From: JAEVZK01 sp038202925
GTDB taxonomy: Bacteria; Armatimonadota; Fimbriimonadia; Fimbriimonadales; Fimbriimonadaceae
NCBI GenBank assembly: GCA_038202925.1
Contig: JBBREM010000014.1
Location: 1 to 34,213 of the forward strand
DNA: 34,213 nucleotides
Direction of reading: 5' to 3'
In this document: positions 1 to 7,100 of the stretch, one piece after another
Layout of the letters: each line of letters begins with the position of its first letter
Position numbering within the stretch: position 1 is the stretch's first letter
Translations under genes and position numbers: made by a program
The notes under the pieces: model-generated
What the model saw: only the letters and a program-made list of their open reading frames with translations
Database searches by the model: none
What the model was told of the DNA's origin: nothing

Positions 1-176
1 AAAACAAGAAGGAGCTTACGGACGCGCTCAACGAATACCTGCGACCCATACGCGAGCGGCGCGCCCAGCTCGACGATACGACAATTGAGGACATTCTGAA
101 GAAAGGCGCGGAGAAAGCGCGGGAGTTCGCTGCCTCGACGATGGCGGAAGTGCGCGCGGCAATGGGTATGCACTAG
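1..176 (+). CDS. trpS: Tryptophanyl-tRNA synthetase, C-terminal end (partial)
   Basis: An open frame enters from the left edge (codon phase from base 3) and stops with TAG at 174-176, giving about 57 residues. The readable protein runs from NKKELTDALNEYLRPIRERR to the end VRAAMGMH. This matches the C-terminal helical tail of class I tryptophanyl-tRNA synthetases, with its LxPIRER motif and the final helix in which an AREFA segment leads into EVRxAMG. The enzyme charges tRNA-Trp in the cytoplasm. The catalytic HIGH and KMSKS regions lie outside the window, so the call rests on the tail alone. The next gene starts 43 nt downstream on the same strand. Confidence 0.8.
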   Translation, partial: NKKELTDALNEYLRPIRERRAQLDDTTIEDILKKGAEKAREFAASTMAEVRAAMGMH

Positions 177-219
177 GACCACGCATTCTGGCGCCCTAGC
201 TCGGTGCAATACTTCGGAT

Positions 220-708
220 ATGCCGACAATCGAAGAGCTGGTTCAAAGGTTGGAGAAAAGCCGCGCGCACTTCGCGAAGCATGTTAAGGGCATGACGGAC
301 GAGCAGTGCGCTTGGAAGCCGTACCCCGAGTGCATGAGCGTGCTGGAAACGCTGGCTCATTTGCGCGTCGATGACATCGCCGCGATGGAGTCCTTGGATA
401 CCGGCGAGGAGCCGAAATACGAGGCGATTTCCGCGCCCATTACGGAAGCATCTGCCGGTCTCGACCGGCGGGCGCTGGAAGACCATCTGCGCCAATCCCA
501 CTCCGATCTTGTTTCCTACTTGAGAACGAAGTATGCCAACGCCACTCCCGGAACGGAGGTCTGCGTCTGGGGCACGATGATGCCGATCGAGCTCGGAATT
601 CCCCATTTCAGCAGCGAGGATTTCTATCACGCGGGCCAGGTCGCGTTCATTCGCCAGGCGCAGGATCCAAGCTGGAACTATTACGCCGGAGTTTATGGCT
701 CGGACTGA
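220..708 (+). CDS. DinB-superfamily (four-helix bundle) protein
   Basis: A 162-residue protein with the DinB/DUF664-type pattern: an N-terminal helix beginning with the initiator Met, an early conserved His in TLAHLR (H47) and a C-terminal helix around FYHAGQVAFIRQ (H137). Members are small dimeric helical bundles that often bind a divalent metal through three His; some are thiol-dependent S-transferases and many have no known role. The third ligand position, usually a His four residues before H137, is Glu here (E133), so metal binding may be changed or lost. The ATG at 220 is chosen because it gives the expected N-terminal helix. There is no SD site; an AT-rich box (TGCAAT) lies about 10 nt upstream. 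The substrate cannot be predicted. Confidence 0.75.
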   Translation: MPTIEELVQRLEKSRAHFAKHVKGMTDEQCAWKPYPECMSVLETLAHLRVDDIAAMESLDTGEEPKYEAISAPITEASAGLDRRALEDHLRQSHSDLVSYLRTKYANATPGTEVCVWGTMMPIELGIPHFSSEDFYHAGQVAFIRQAQDPSWNYYAGVYGSD

Positions 709-756
709 ACGGGAAGTAAAGATCATCCGAAGCGGCTCCCTCGTCCAATACACTTA

Positions 757-1578
757 GTGACCGATCGCAGCGCAGCCGACGAGATTGCCGACGCCAACAC
801 TCCCGCGGCGGGCCGGCCGGACCTGAGCCGGGTGCGGGCGATCTACTTCGACCTCGATGACACCCTCTGCGGCTACTGGGAGGCCTCCAAATTTGGCATG
901 CGCAGGGCGTTCGAGCAGCACGGCCCCGAAGGATTCACCGTCGATGAAATGATTCAGACCTGGGCGGCAGCCTTCCGCGATTTCAGCCCGACGCTCAAGC
1001 AGACCGGCTGGTATGAAGGCTATCTCAAGGAAGGAGAGCCGACGCGCACTGAGCAAATGCGCCTGACGCTGCTGCGGCTCGGCATCGTCGACGACGAGCG
1101 CGCCGGCAATCTCAGTCACGCTTACATGAACGAACGCGATGGCGCGCTGAGCCTTTTCGAGGAGGCCGAGGACGTGCTTCTTGAGCTAAAGGGGAGATAC
1201 CCGCTTGGGCTCATCACCAACGGCCCCGCAGATATCCAACGGCAAGAGATCGCCACCCTCGGCATCGAGCACTTCTTCGACCACATCTTTATCGAGGGCG
1301 AAATGGGGCAGGGCAAGCCGCATGCCCCGGTCTTCGAGAGGGCCGCCCAAGCGATGGAATGTCAGCCGGAAGAGCTGCTCTTCGTGGGAAACAGCTTTGC
1401 CCACGATGTTGCTCCTGCTCTAGCTAACGGCTGGCGCGCGATCTGGGTGCGACGGGCGACCGATGTTCCTCCTAGCTCAGGGTCAACTCTCAGTAAGCCA
1501 GAGGACGCCCCGGCGGGGGCGGCAAAGCCGGACGCGGTCATTTCCAGCCTCCGCGAGCTCCTCGCCTACTTGGACTGA
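757..1578 (+). CDS. HAD-superfamily hydrolase (phosphatase-like)
   Basis: A 273-residue protein with all four haloacid-dehalogenase motifs: motif I DLDDTL (D32 nucleophile, D34), motif II TNG (T154), motif III Lys in QGKPHAP (K187) and motif IV GNSFAHDV (D217). The cap inserted after motif I is helical, as in the C1-capped YjjG/phosphoglycolate-phosphatase group. The expected reaction is hydrolysis of a small phosphate ester in the cytoplasm; the substrate is unknown. Motif IV carries Asn (N212) where many relatives have Asp. The start is GTG 757; the roughly 22 residues before the fold look disordered. The last 40 residues after the fold are Ala/Pro/Ser-rich and end in a short helix. Confidence 0.85.
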   Translation: MTDRSAADEIADANTPAAGRPDLSRVRAIYFDLDDTLCGYWEASKFGMRRAFEQHGPEGFTVDEMIQTWAAAFRDFSPTLKQTGWYEGYLKEGEPTRTEQMRLTLLRLGIVDDERAGNLSHAYMNERDGALSLFEEAEDVLLELKGRYPLGLITNGPADIQRQEIATLGIEHFFDHIFIEGEMGQGKPHAPVFERAAQAMECQPEELLFVGNSFAHDVAPALANGWRAIWVRRATDVPPSSGSTLSKPEDAPAGAAKPDAVISSLRELLAYLD

Positions 1579-1762
1579 CGCACAGTCGCGGCTTTTGGAT
1601 GTCTGGGTCGGCCAGCGGCCGATTTGTCCGGCTCCCATCTCGCTCATAGGAAGACTCGTGCTGGGTCGACGACTGCTCCCGGCGCATCGCGAAATATTTG
1701 GCGGCGGCAAAGACCGCTGCGATTGCCAACAGGCCAAAAAATGCGATCGATGCCCGCTTCAC
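1538..1762 (-). CDS. Possible small single-pass membrane protein
   Basis: On the minus strand a GTG at 1762 opens a 74-residue frame. Its beginning reads like a true membrane N-terminus: MKR, then a hydrophobic run of about 20 residues (AFFGLLAIAAVFAAA), then a polar, basic tail. It would fill the otherwise empty 1579-1871 gap and would overlap the 3' end of the HAD gene convergently by 41 nt. A TAGTAC box lies directly before the GTG. There is no SD site and the C-terminal third is low complexity, so it may be chance. A plus-strand frame over the same gap is Arg-rich and looks spurious. Confidence 0.3.
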   Translation of the reverse strand: MKRASIAFFGLLAIAAVFAAAKYFAMRREQSSTQHESSYERDGSRTNRPLADPDIQKPRLCVSPSRRGARGGWK

Positions 1763-1871
1763 GGTGTACTAGTCGCCTTGCCGATGGAAAAGGTTGGATT
1801 TGGTGATGCACGACATTTGGGAGCGCGTCGAGCAGATTGGCGGCTAGCGTTGAAAGTACACTACGGGAGAA

Positions 1872-2966
1872 GTGGCAAGCATCGCGCCGGAGCGTTTAGA
1901 CGACCTCACCATCAACACCGTCGCCGACAAGGTCTATGCGGGCGAGCGGCTAACCGCCGAGGACGCCTTGATTCTCTTCCGCCATCCGAATCAGCTTGAA
2001 GTCGCCGCGCTCGCTGACTTTCAGCGCCAGCGCCGCGTTCCAGGCCGCATCGTCACCTACATCATCGGCCGAATTCTGAATTACACCAACGTCTGCTGGG
2101 TTCGGTGCAAGTTCTGCGCCTTCTACCGCGTGCCCGGCCATGATGAGGGCTACCTGCTATCTGAAGACGAGATTCTGGCGAAGGTTCAAGACACCGTCGA
2201 TCAGGGAGGCGTCGAAATCCTCTTCCAAGGGGGCCTCAATCCCAAGCTGAAGATCGACTACTACGAAGGCATCTTCGGAAAGATCAAAGAGCGCTTCCCC
2301 GACGTTATCCTCCACGCGCTCTCGCCTGCCGAGATCATCTACATCGCGCATATCTCGAAGCTGACCCTGCGCGATACGCTGCGGCGGCTGCACGCGGCCG
2401 GCCTTCACTCCATTCCCGGCGCGGGCGGCGAGATCCTCGTAGATCGAGTGCGAAAGATCATCGCGCCGTATAAAGACACGACCCAGGAATGGCTCGAGTG
2501 CATGCGCACCGCTGCCGATCTTGGCATCAAGAGCACGGCATCGATGATGTTCGGCCACGTTGAAACCCTCGAGGATCGCGTGGAGCATCTCGGCCGCATC
2601 CGCGATCTGCAAGACGAATGCGCGCCCTTCCGAGCCTTTATCACGTGGAACTTCCAACCCGAGGAGACACAGCTCGCCATTGCGAAGAAAGCCACCGGCG
2701 CGGACTACCTTCGCACCGTCGCGGTTTCGAGGCTGTTCCTGGACAATTTCGACAACCTGCAGGTGTCGATCCTAACGCAGGGGCCAAAGATCGCGCAGCT
2801 CGCCTTGAATTACGGGGCGAACGATTTCGGCTCCGTCATGATCGAGGAGCAAGTGGTCTCGGCCAAGGGCGACAAGCATATTTTGAACTCGGCCGAGTTC
2901 GAGCGCCTAATCGCCGGAGCGGGCTACGAGCCTAAGCGGCGAAACACCCGCTACGAGGTGCTGTGA
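1872..2966 (+). CDS. mqnC: Cyclic dehypoxanthinyl futalosine synthase (radical SAM)
   Basis: A 364-residue radical SAM enzyme with the CxxxCxxC iron-sulfur motif at C75, C79 and C82 in the context NVCWVRCKFCAFYR, which is characteristic of MqnC. Other family segments are EILFQGGLNP, LHALSPAEI, GLHSIPGAGGEIL and the late NDFGSVMIEEQVV. It catalyses radical cyclisation of dehypoxanthinyl futalosine in the futalosine route to menaquinone. Length and motif order are normal. GTG 1872 is preceded by GGGAGA two to seven bases upstream and by a TACACT box at 1857-1862. Its partners (mqnA, mqnB, mqnD, mqnE) are not in this window, so the pathway genes are dispersed. Confidence 0.93.
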   Translation: MASIAPERLDDLTINTVADKVYAGERLTAEDALILFRHPNQLEVAALADFQRQRRVPGRIVTYIIGRILNYTNVCWVRCKFCAFYRVPGHDEGYLLSEDEILAKVQDTVDQGGVEILFQGGLNPKLKIDYYEGIFGKIKERFPDVILHALSPAEIIYIAHISKLTLRDTLRRLHAAGLHSIPGAGGEILVDRVRKIIAPYKDTTQEWLECMRTAADLGIKSTASMMFGHVETLEDRVEHLGRIRDLQDECAPFRAFITWNFQPEETQLAIAKKATGADYLRTVAVSRLFLDNFDNLQVSILTQGPKIAQLALNYGANDFGSVMIEEQVVSAKGDKHILNSAEFERLIAGAGYEPKRRNTRYEVL

Positions 2967-3012
2967 ATCCCAATTAGCTGAATTACCGCTACCGCCAGTT
3001 GACGAGCCCGAT

Positions 3013-3018
3013 TACAAT
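3013..3018 (+). promoter_or_regulatory. Putative -10 box of the small exported protein gene
   Basis: TACAAT lies 10 nt before the preferred GTG start at 3029. No good -35 is seen at 16-18 nt, so this is a -10-only suggestion. If real, the leader would be only a few nucleotides. Confidence 0.35.
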
Positions 3019-3028
3019 ACGTACCGGA

Positions 3029-3334
3029 GTGATACGTCTCAAGCTTGTTGCATGTGTGGCTACCGTAGCCGTCTTGGCTGGGTTCGCCGCTGCCAAAGGC
3101 GATCCGTCCCTGTTTTTCAATAGCGACACGTTTACCAAGTCCATCCCCGATACGGCGCCGACGCCTCTCAAGGTCGAGCGTCAGGATCAAAAGATGGAAT
3201 ATTCGCTCGAATCGACGGACGAATTCGACCTACGCGACTTTGCGCTGAAGCCCGAGTCCATTGGATGGTTCGTGGCCGGTTTCGGCGGCGTCGTGCTGGT
3301 CGCTTTAATCCGGCGTCGATTGGCTACACCCTAG
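3029..3334 (+). CDS. Small exported protein with C-terminal membrane anchor
   Basis: I do not recognise a family. From GTG 3029 the protein is about 101 residues: a signal-like N-terminus (IRLKLVACVATVAVLAGFAAAKG), a polar middle, then a C-terminal hydrophobic helix (SIGWFVAGFGGVVLVALI) closed by RRRLATP. The order Pro-Glu-Ser, hydrophobic helix, Arg cluster resembles PEP-CTERM-type sorting signals used with exosortases, although the motif is PES rather than PEP and no exosortase is visible nearby. The frame remains open upstream to a TTG at 2999, but the GTG gives a proper signal peptide and has a TACAAT box just upstream. Its stop codon overlaps that of the convergent nitrilase gene in a shared CTAG. 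Confidence 0.5.
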   Translation: MIRLKLVACVATVAVLAGFAAAKGDPSLFFNSDTFTKSIPDTAPTPLKVERQDQKMEYSLESTDEFDLRDFALKPESIGWFVAGFGGVVLVALIRRRLATP

Positions 3335-4143
3335 CGCGAGCGAACGATCTCGCCGTAAAGCTCGGGCCTTCTGGCGTCGAAAACGGCCGTCTCGTACTTG
3401 CCGGGGATCATCACGTTGCGTTTGATGCGGGCCTCAGCGAGGTCGATGTCGGCGGTAATGACATCCTCGTTCGTTCCCGCCGCGGCCAGCACCTTGCCCG
3501 ATGGCCCCACGATCTTGCTGCATCCTATGAACCGAAACCCATTTTCCTCGCCGACCCGGTTGCAGGTCGCCATGAAAATCCGGTTCTCCGCCGCGCGGGC
3601 GATGCAAACGTGCTCCGCCGACGTTTCCGCGCCCTCCGGCCAGTTCGTCGGCAGCACGATCAGCTCTGCGCCCCTCAGCGCCAAAACGCGCGTCGCCTCG
3701 GGCATCCGGAGGTCGAAACAGATAAGAATGCCAATCTTCCCGAAGGCGGTGTCGAAAACGGGCAAGTCGTCGCCCGGCTTCACAAACTTATCCAAACCCA
3801 GATCGGGCAAATGGCACTTGCGATAAAATCGTGTGGCGACCCCAGGCTCGATCAGCGCCGCCGAGTTGTAGATGGCTTCCGCGCCCGCTTCGGCAAAGCC
3901 GACCACCAGCGAGATGCCTATCCGGTCCGCAGCCTCCTGCAGGGGAGAGACGGCAGATGCGGGGAGGGCGATGCGCTCCGCATCGGCCATGCAATCGACG
4001 CAGTAACCGGTGAGAAAGGCCTCCGGAAAGACCGCGAGTTCCACGCCTTCGAGCCTAAGCTTCTCCAGTCGGAGGATGGCCGAAGCAATATTTGAAGCTG
4101 GATCGGCGAAAGCGACGTTGGCCTGAACGCACGCGACACGCAT
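3331..4143 (-). CDS. Carbon-nitrogen hydrolase (nitrilase superfamily)
   Basis: A 270-residue protein with the nitrilase-superfamily catalytic triad: Glu in VFPEAF (E41), Lys in YRKCHLP (K109) and Cys in LICFDLR (C142). The motif context (FPE, RKxHLP, CFDLRMPE) fits the amidase/omega-amidase/carbamoylase side of the family more than true nitrilases. It should hydrolyse a small amide or carbamoyl compound in the cytoplasm; the exact substrate cannot be read from the sequence. ATG 4143 starts directly with the first beta strand (MRVACVQANV), as usual. The gene is convergent with the upstream small exported protein gene and shares four stop-codon bases with it. A heptad tandem repeat lies upstream of its start. 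Confidence 0.88.
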   Translation of the reverse strand: MRVACVQANVAFADPASNIASAILRLEKLRLEGVELAVFPEAFLTGYCVDCMADAERIALPASAVSPLQEAADRIGISLVVGFAEAGAEAIYNSAALIEPGVATRFYRKCHLPDLGLDKFVKPGDDLPVFDTAFGKIGILICFDLRMPEATRVLALRGAELIVLPTNWPEGAETSAEHVCIARAAENRIFMATCNRVGEENGFRFIGCSKIVGPSGKVLAAAGTNEDVITADIDLAEARIKRNVMIPGKYETAVFDARRPELYGEIVRSR

Positions 4144-4167
4144 AGACCGAGTTTACAGCCCACCAGC

Positions 4168-4230
4168 AATCAGTGATCAGTAATCAGCCCACGCCGATCA
4201 CCGATCACCGATCACCGATCACCGATCAGG
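4168..4230. repeat. Heptad tandem repeat, locus A (GATCACC-type)
   Basis: Nine consecutive 7-nt units stay in phase from 4168 to 4230. Three are of AATCAGT/GATCAGT type, one is divergent, four are identical GATCACC, and the last is GATCAGG. It lies between the nitrilase start (4143) and the prepilin terminator hairpin (4241-4272). The same 7-nt period, with other unit sequences, recurs at three more places in the window. Confidence 0.9.
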
Positions 4231-4240
4231 GCACAAGGAC

Positions 4241-4272
4241 GGGGGCGCGGCACCTTTCGGCGCCGCGCCCCC
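4241..4272 (-). terminator. Hairpin after prepilin 1
   Basis: A perfect 11-bp stem (GGGGGCGCGGC with GCCGCGCCCCC) and a 10-nt loop lie 28 nt past the prepilin stop on the minus strand. The following minus-strand bases (GTCCTTGT) are only weakly T-rich. It is probably a terminator or 3' stabiliser. Confidence 0.65.
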
Positions 4273-4300
4273 TAGATGGAACGCTCAGTAGTGTCAGGCC

Positions 4301-4660
4301 TTACGGCAGGACGTGCAGATCCGGAGCGGCCGAGCGGCTGCAAGCCGGGTTGGTGCCAACCGTGTTCACCGTGTAGGTGCCACCAGCGGGGCAGAGAGGG
4401 CCGGTCGCAGCGCCCTTCATGTAGACGCCGGCAATGTCGCTCATAAGAACGGCAGCGCCCGAGGCGGCCTTGTTGTCCATGGCCCACTGCTCTTTCGCAG
4501 AGTCCATCTGCTTCAGATTCGCAATGCATGCATTGCGGCGGCTGCTCTCACGAGCACGGATAAAGTTCGGCACCGCAATCGCCATTAGAATGCCGATGAT
4601 CAGAACGACGATCATGATCTCAACGAGTGTGAAACCACGTTTCTTGTTAATTCGCTTCAT
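4301..4660 (-). CDS. Type IV prepilin-like / pseudopilin protein 1
   Basis: A 119-residue prepilin. A short basic leader (MKRINKKRG) ends in the peptidase site G/FTLVE with Glu at mature position 5, followed by the hydrophobic helix (IMIVVLIIGILMAIAVPNFI) that packs into the filament core. The small C-terminal domain carries AKEQWAMDNKAASGAAV and two Cys near the end that could form a disulfide loop. It should be cleaved and N-methylated by a prepilin peptidase (not in this window) and assembled into a type IV pilus or pseudopilus. A GGAGG lies upstream of the ATG. Prepilin 2, encoded next to it, differs at 16 of 119 positions by my count. The PilT genes about 3 kb away suggest a retractable pilus. 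Confidence 0.9.
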   Translation of the reverse strand: MKRINKKRGFTLVEIMIVVLIIGILMAIAVPNFIRARESSRRNACIANLKQMDSAKEQWAMDNKAASGAAVLMSDIAGVYMKGAATGPLCPAGGTYTVNTVGTNPACSRSAAPDLHVLP

Positions 4661-4768
4661 ACCTTTCTAAGTCCTCCCTCGGACGGTGAGCGCCATCCTG
4701 CGCCCGTAGTGTTTAAGTTCCCTCTCTACCCGGGAATATCCCAGGCACAATTACTAGCTTTGCTTTCA

Positions 4769-4800
4769 GAGAAAAGCCCCCGACCCTGAGCGGTCGAGGG
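4769..4800 (-). terminator. Rho-independent terminator after prepilin 2
   Basis: On the minus strand a 9-bp stem (CCCTCGACC with GGTCGGGGG, one G-T pair) and a 6-nt loop are followed by CTTTTCT. It begins 13 nt past the prepilin 2 stop, so the two prepilins are probably transcribed largely as separate units. Confidence 0.85.
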
Positions 4801-4812
4801 CCGTTCACTTCC

Positions 4813-5172
4813 TTACGGAAGAATGTGCAATTCGGGAGCGGCCGACAGGCTGCACGATGGGGCGGTTCCCACCGCATTCGGGGTGTAAGTCCCGCCTCCG
4901 GGGCAAGACGGGCCCGTCGCGGCGCCCTTCATATAGGGGCCGGCAATGTCGCTCATAAGGACAGCGGCGCCCGAGGCGGCCTTGTTGTCCATAGCCCATT
5001 GCTCTTTCGCCGAATCCATCTGCTTGAGGTTCGCAATACAACTGTTGCGGCGGCTAGTTTCTCGCGAGCGGATGAAGTTCGGAACGGCGATAGCCATAAG
5101 GATGCCAATGATCAAGACCACGATCATGATCTCGACCAAGGTAAACCCTCGGTTTTTTCTAATTCGGTTCAT
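4813..5172 (-). CDS. Type IV prepilin-like / pseudopilin protein 2
   Basis: A 119-residue paralogue of the neighbouring prepilin, about 87% identical by hand alignment. The leader is MNRIRKNRG, cleaved before FTLVE, and the hydrophobic helix is identical. Differences concentrate in the leader and in the last 40 residues (for example GPYMKG for GVYMKG, SCPGGG for LCPAGG), which would be surface exposed in a filament. CAGGAG lies about 13 nt before the ATG. The tandem arrangement with a terminator between the copies points to a recent local duplication with separate transcripts. It could be a major pilin, a minor pilin or a GspG-like pseudopilin; the sequence does not decide this. Confidence 0.9.
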   Translation of the reverse strand: MNRIRKNRGFTLVEIMIVVLIIGILMAIAVPNFIRSRETSRRNSCIANLKQMDSAKEQWAMDNKAASGAAVLMSDIAGPYMKGAATGPSCPGGGTYTPNAVGTAPSCSLSAAPELHILP

Positions 5173-5467
5173 TGGAATTGCGATCTCCTGTTTCTGCGGG
5201 CTGCTCCCCGATAGTCAGCGATTTCCATGTCGCAACACGAGACAAAGCTGACACAAATGCCGGTTAAGTCCCGAAAACTATGCGTGCACGGGATTCGCCT
5301 GTACTTCAGATATCGGTAAGCAAATGCGGCGTCCATAGCGTGCCGCACTTTGAAAAAGCAGTTTTGGTGAGGATGCTTCGCCGACACACTCAATCCCTGA
5401 TGACCTGCCTGCCCCATGCTGGGTAACTTAACGAAAACCCGAACCCCCGGCGGGTCGTCCAACTACC
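5173..5467. other. Intergenic region between divergent prepilin 2 and M48 genes
   Basis: These 295 nt separate divergent starts and should hold both promoters. I see no clear -35/-10 pair, no repeat and no convincing gene; a 97-codon minus-strand frame here has no recognisable features and unusual composition. Confidence 0.4.
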
Positions 5468-6235
5468 ATGAACCGACACTTGGCTTTACCGCTCGTCGCC
5501 TTGTTCGCCATTGGAATGGCTTCTCCAGCCGCTGCGCAATTCGGCAAGCCAAGCAAGAATGACCAGGTTAAATTGGGGCTGCAGGCCGCCACCGAGATCC
5601 GTAAGAAGGAGCGCATCCTTCCCTCCTACGATGAGCGCGTCCGGACCCTGCGGCGCGTGGGCAATAGGCTCCTCAGCAACGTCGATGTCCGCGGCGAGCC
5701 GTGGCAGTACACGTTCGACGTGATCCAGAGCAAGGAGCTGAACGCGTTCGCCCTTCCCGGAGGCCCCACGTTCTTCTACACCGGCCTCATGGACAAGATG
5801 CAGACCGAGGACGAACTAGCCGGGGTGCTTGCTCATGAGCTCATCCATGTGCGCAAAGAGCACTGGGCGTATCAGTATCGGGACATGCAGCAGAAGAACC
5901 TGCTGCTCAATCTGGGGCTCATCCTGTTTAAGGCCAACAACTCGGTCGCGAATCTCGCCAGCGTGGGCCTTGACGTGCTGGTCAACCTTCCCTACTCGCG
6001 CAAGCACGAGACCGAGGCTGACGACGGTGGGTACGACATGATGGTCCGTGCCGGATACAACCCCGAGGGTCTGGCCGACGTATTTCGCTTGCTCAAGTCG
6101 CAGGGAGGCAGCAAACCGCCAGCGTTTCTGAGCGACCACCCGGCCGACAACGCCCGCATCGGCCGCATTGAAGATCGGATCAAGCGGGATGGACGGACTT
6201 ATCCTGCGCAACGTTCGCTGACCTACGGGGGTTAA
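5468..6235 (+). CDS. Exported M48-family metalloprotease
   Basis: A 255-residue protein starting with a signal peptide (MNRHLALPLVALFAIGMASPAAAQ, likely cleaved after AAA or AAQ). The zinc site is HELIH (H123, E124, H127), with the downstream ETEAD segment (E181-D185) that supplies the third ligand. Near the C-terminus LSDHPADNARI (H224) corresponds to the regulatory His-Pro loop of BepA-like proteases. The NAFALPGGPTFFYTGLM segment is typical of the BepA/LoiP/YggG group. The expected role is periplasmic proteolysis of misfolded envelope proteins. It is shorter than BepA and lacks TPR repeats. No clear SD site is seen. Confidence 0.88.
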   Translation: MNRHLALPLVALFAIGMASPAAAQFGKPSKNDQVKLGLQAATEIRKKERILPSYDERVRTLRRVGNRLLSNVDVRGEPWQYTFDVIQSKELNAFALPGGPTFFYTGLMDKMQTEDELAGVLAHELIHVRKEHWAYQYRDMQQKNLLLNLGLILFKANNSVANLASVGLDVLVNLPYSRKHETEADDGGYDMMVRAGYNPEGLADVFRLLKSQGGSKPPAFLSDHPADNARIGRIEDRIKRDGRTYPAQRSLTYGG

Positions 6236-6299
6236 GTTTCACGCCAGACGCGCGAAAAAGCCAGCTTCATACGCACCATGCCGCCGAGATGTCGTCTAA

Positions 6300-6315
6300 C
6301 TCCCAGAAGTGGGAG
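6300..6315 (+). promoter_or_regulatory. Hairpin containing the SD sequence of the next gene
   Basis: CTCCCA-GAAG-TGGGAG forms a perfect 6-bp stem with a four-base loop. Its 3' arm holds the GGGAG that would serve as the SD for ATG 6324, eight bases further on. Closed, it would hide the ribosome site. Confidence 0.5.
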
Positions 6316-6323
6316 ATAGACCA

Positions 6324-7100
6324 ATGAGATTCGTAGCTTTTCTTCTCGGATGCAGCGTGCTTTGCGCGCTCTGCACGGCCCAGCCGGTGATTGTCAACGG
6401 CAACCCCGGCTACAGCGCCTCTTCGCCGTACAATCTGCTCTACAGCCCTCGCACGGTTGTGACCTTTAAGGGCCGTGTCAGCGGCATTCAGATCGCCCCG
6501 CCGATGCGAGGCATGGGCAAGGTCGTCACCCTCATCGTCAAAGCCAACAATGGCGGTACGACCATCGTCGATCTCGGTCCCGAATGGTTCGTCAACAACC
6601 AGCTCACGAAGGTGAAGCTCAACGATCGCATCCAGGTGACCGGATCGAAGGTGATCGTGGATGGACGCGGCATTATTCTCGCTGAGATGATCGTCAAGAA
6701 CAAGGACGTGCTAACCCTCCGGCGACCTTCCGGAAGACCCTATTGGGATGCCGTGATGGTCGCCGCTAACGTGGTTGCACCGACCGGGCCCAACGTCGTG
6801 GCCGGACAGATCGTCGGCGTGGATACCATCGTCGATCCGCTCTTGGGTTCAATCAGCCGTATCATGATTCAGACCGAGAACGGGGTTGTTCCCATCGCTC
6901 TTGGTCCCTCCTGGTACGTGGGTGGGCAAGACGTTCAGTTTGCCCTCGGAGACGTGGTGCGTGCGTCAATATTCACGGGGCAAATACCGAACTGGAACGA
7001 TGTCAACGCGAGGTTCGCCACGTCTGTCTGGCGCGGCTCACAGTACATCATGCTCCGCGACATGAACGGGAACCCGTTCTGGTTCCCGATCGGCGGCTAG
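6324..7100 (+). CDS. Exported protein with duplicated OB-like domain
   Basis: A 258-residue protein from ATG 6324; an in-frame GTG at 6309 exists, but the ATG gives a clean signal peptide (MRFVAFLLGCSVLCALCTAQ) and has GGGAG at proper distance. The mature part holds two copies of one beta-rich domain, roughly residues 45-140 and 155-255. Each has a GxVxGI start, a long strand pair, LGPxW(F/Y)V, a GDxV-like segment (KLNDRIQV, ALGDVVRA) and an end of LRxxxGxPxW (LRRPSGRPYW, LRDMNGNPFW). The fold looks like OB or small beta-barrel modules. I do not know a named function. The location is outside the cytoplasmic membrane. Confidence 0.7.
   Translation: MRFVAFLLGCSVLCALCTAQPVIVNGNPGYSASSPYNLLYSPRTVVTFKGRVSGIQIAPPMRGMGKVVTLIVKANNGGTTIVDLGPEWFVNNQLTKVKLNDRIQVTGSKVIVDGRGIILAEMIVKNKDVLTLRRPSGRPYWDAVMVAANVVAPTGPNVVAGQIVGVDTIVDPLLGSISRIMIQTENGVVPIALGPSWYVGGQDVQFALGDVVRASIFTGQIPNWNDVNARFATSVWRGSQYIMLRDMNGNPFWFPIGG

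Noticed and set aside
1463..1999. 178-codon plus-strand frame across the gap before mqnC
   Set aside because: Arg-rich composition and overlap with both neighbours; no signal or family resemblance.
3331..3334. Overlapping convergent stop codons in CTAG
   Set aside because: A neat arrangement, but such four-base overlaps are common in compact genomes and need no special explanation.
4168..4230. CRISPR array
   Set aside because: Units are 7 nt with no spacers, and no cas genes are present.
5169..5462. 97-codon minus-strand frame in the prepilin/M48 gap
   Set aside because: No signal peptide, domain or ribosome site; it spans what should be two promoters.
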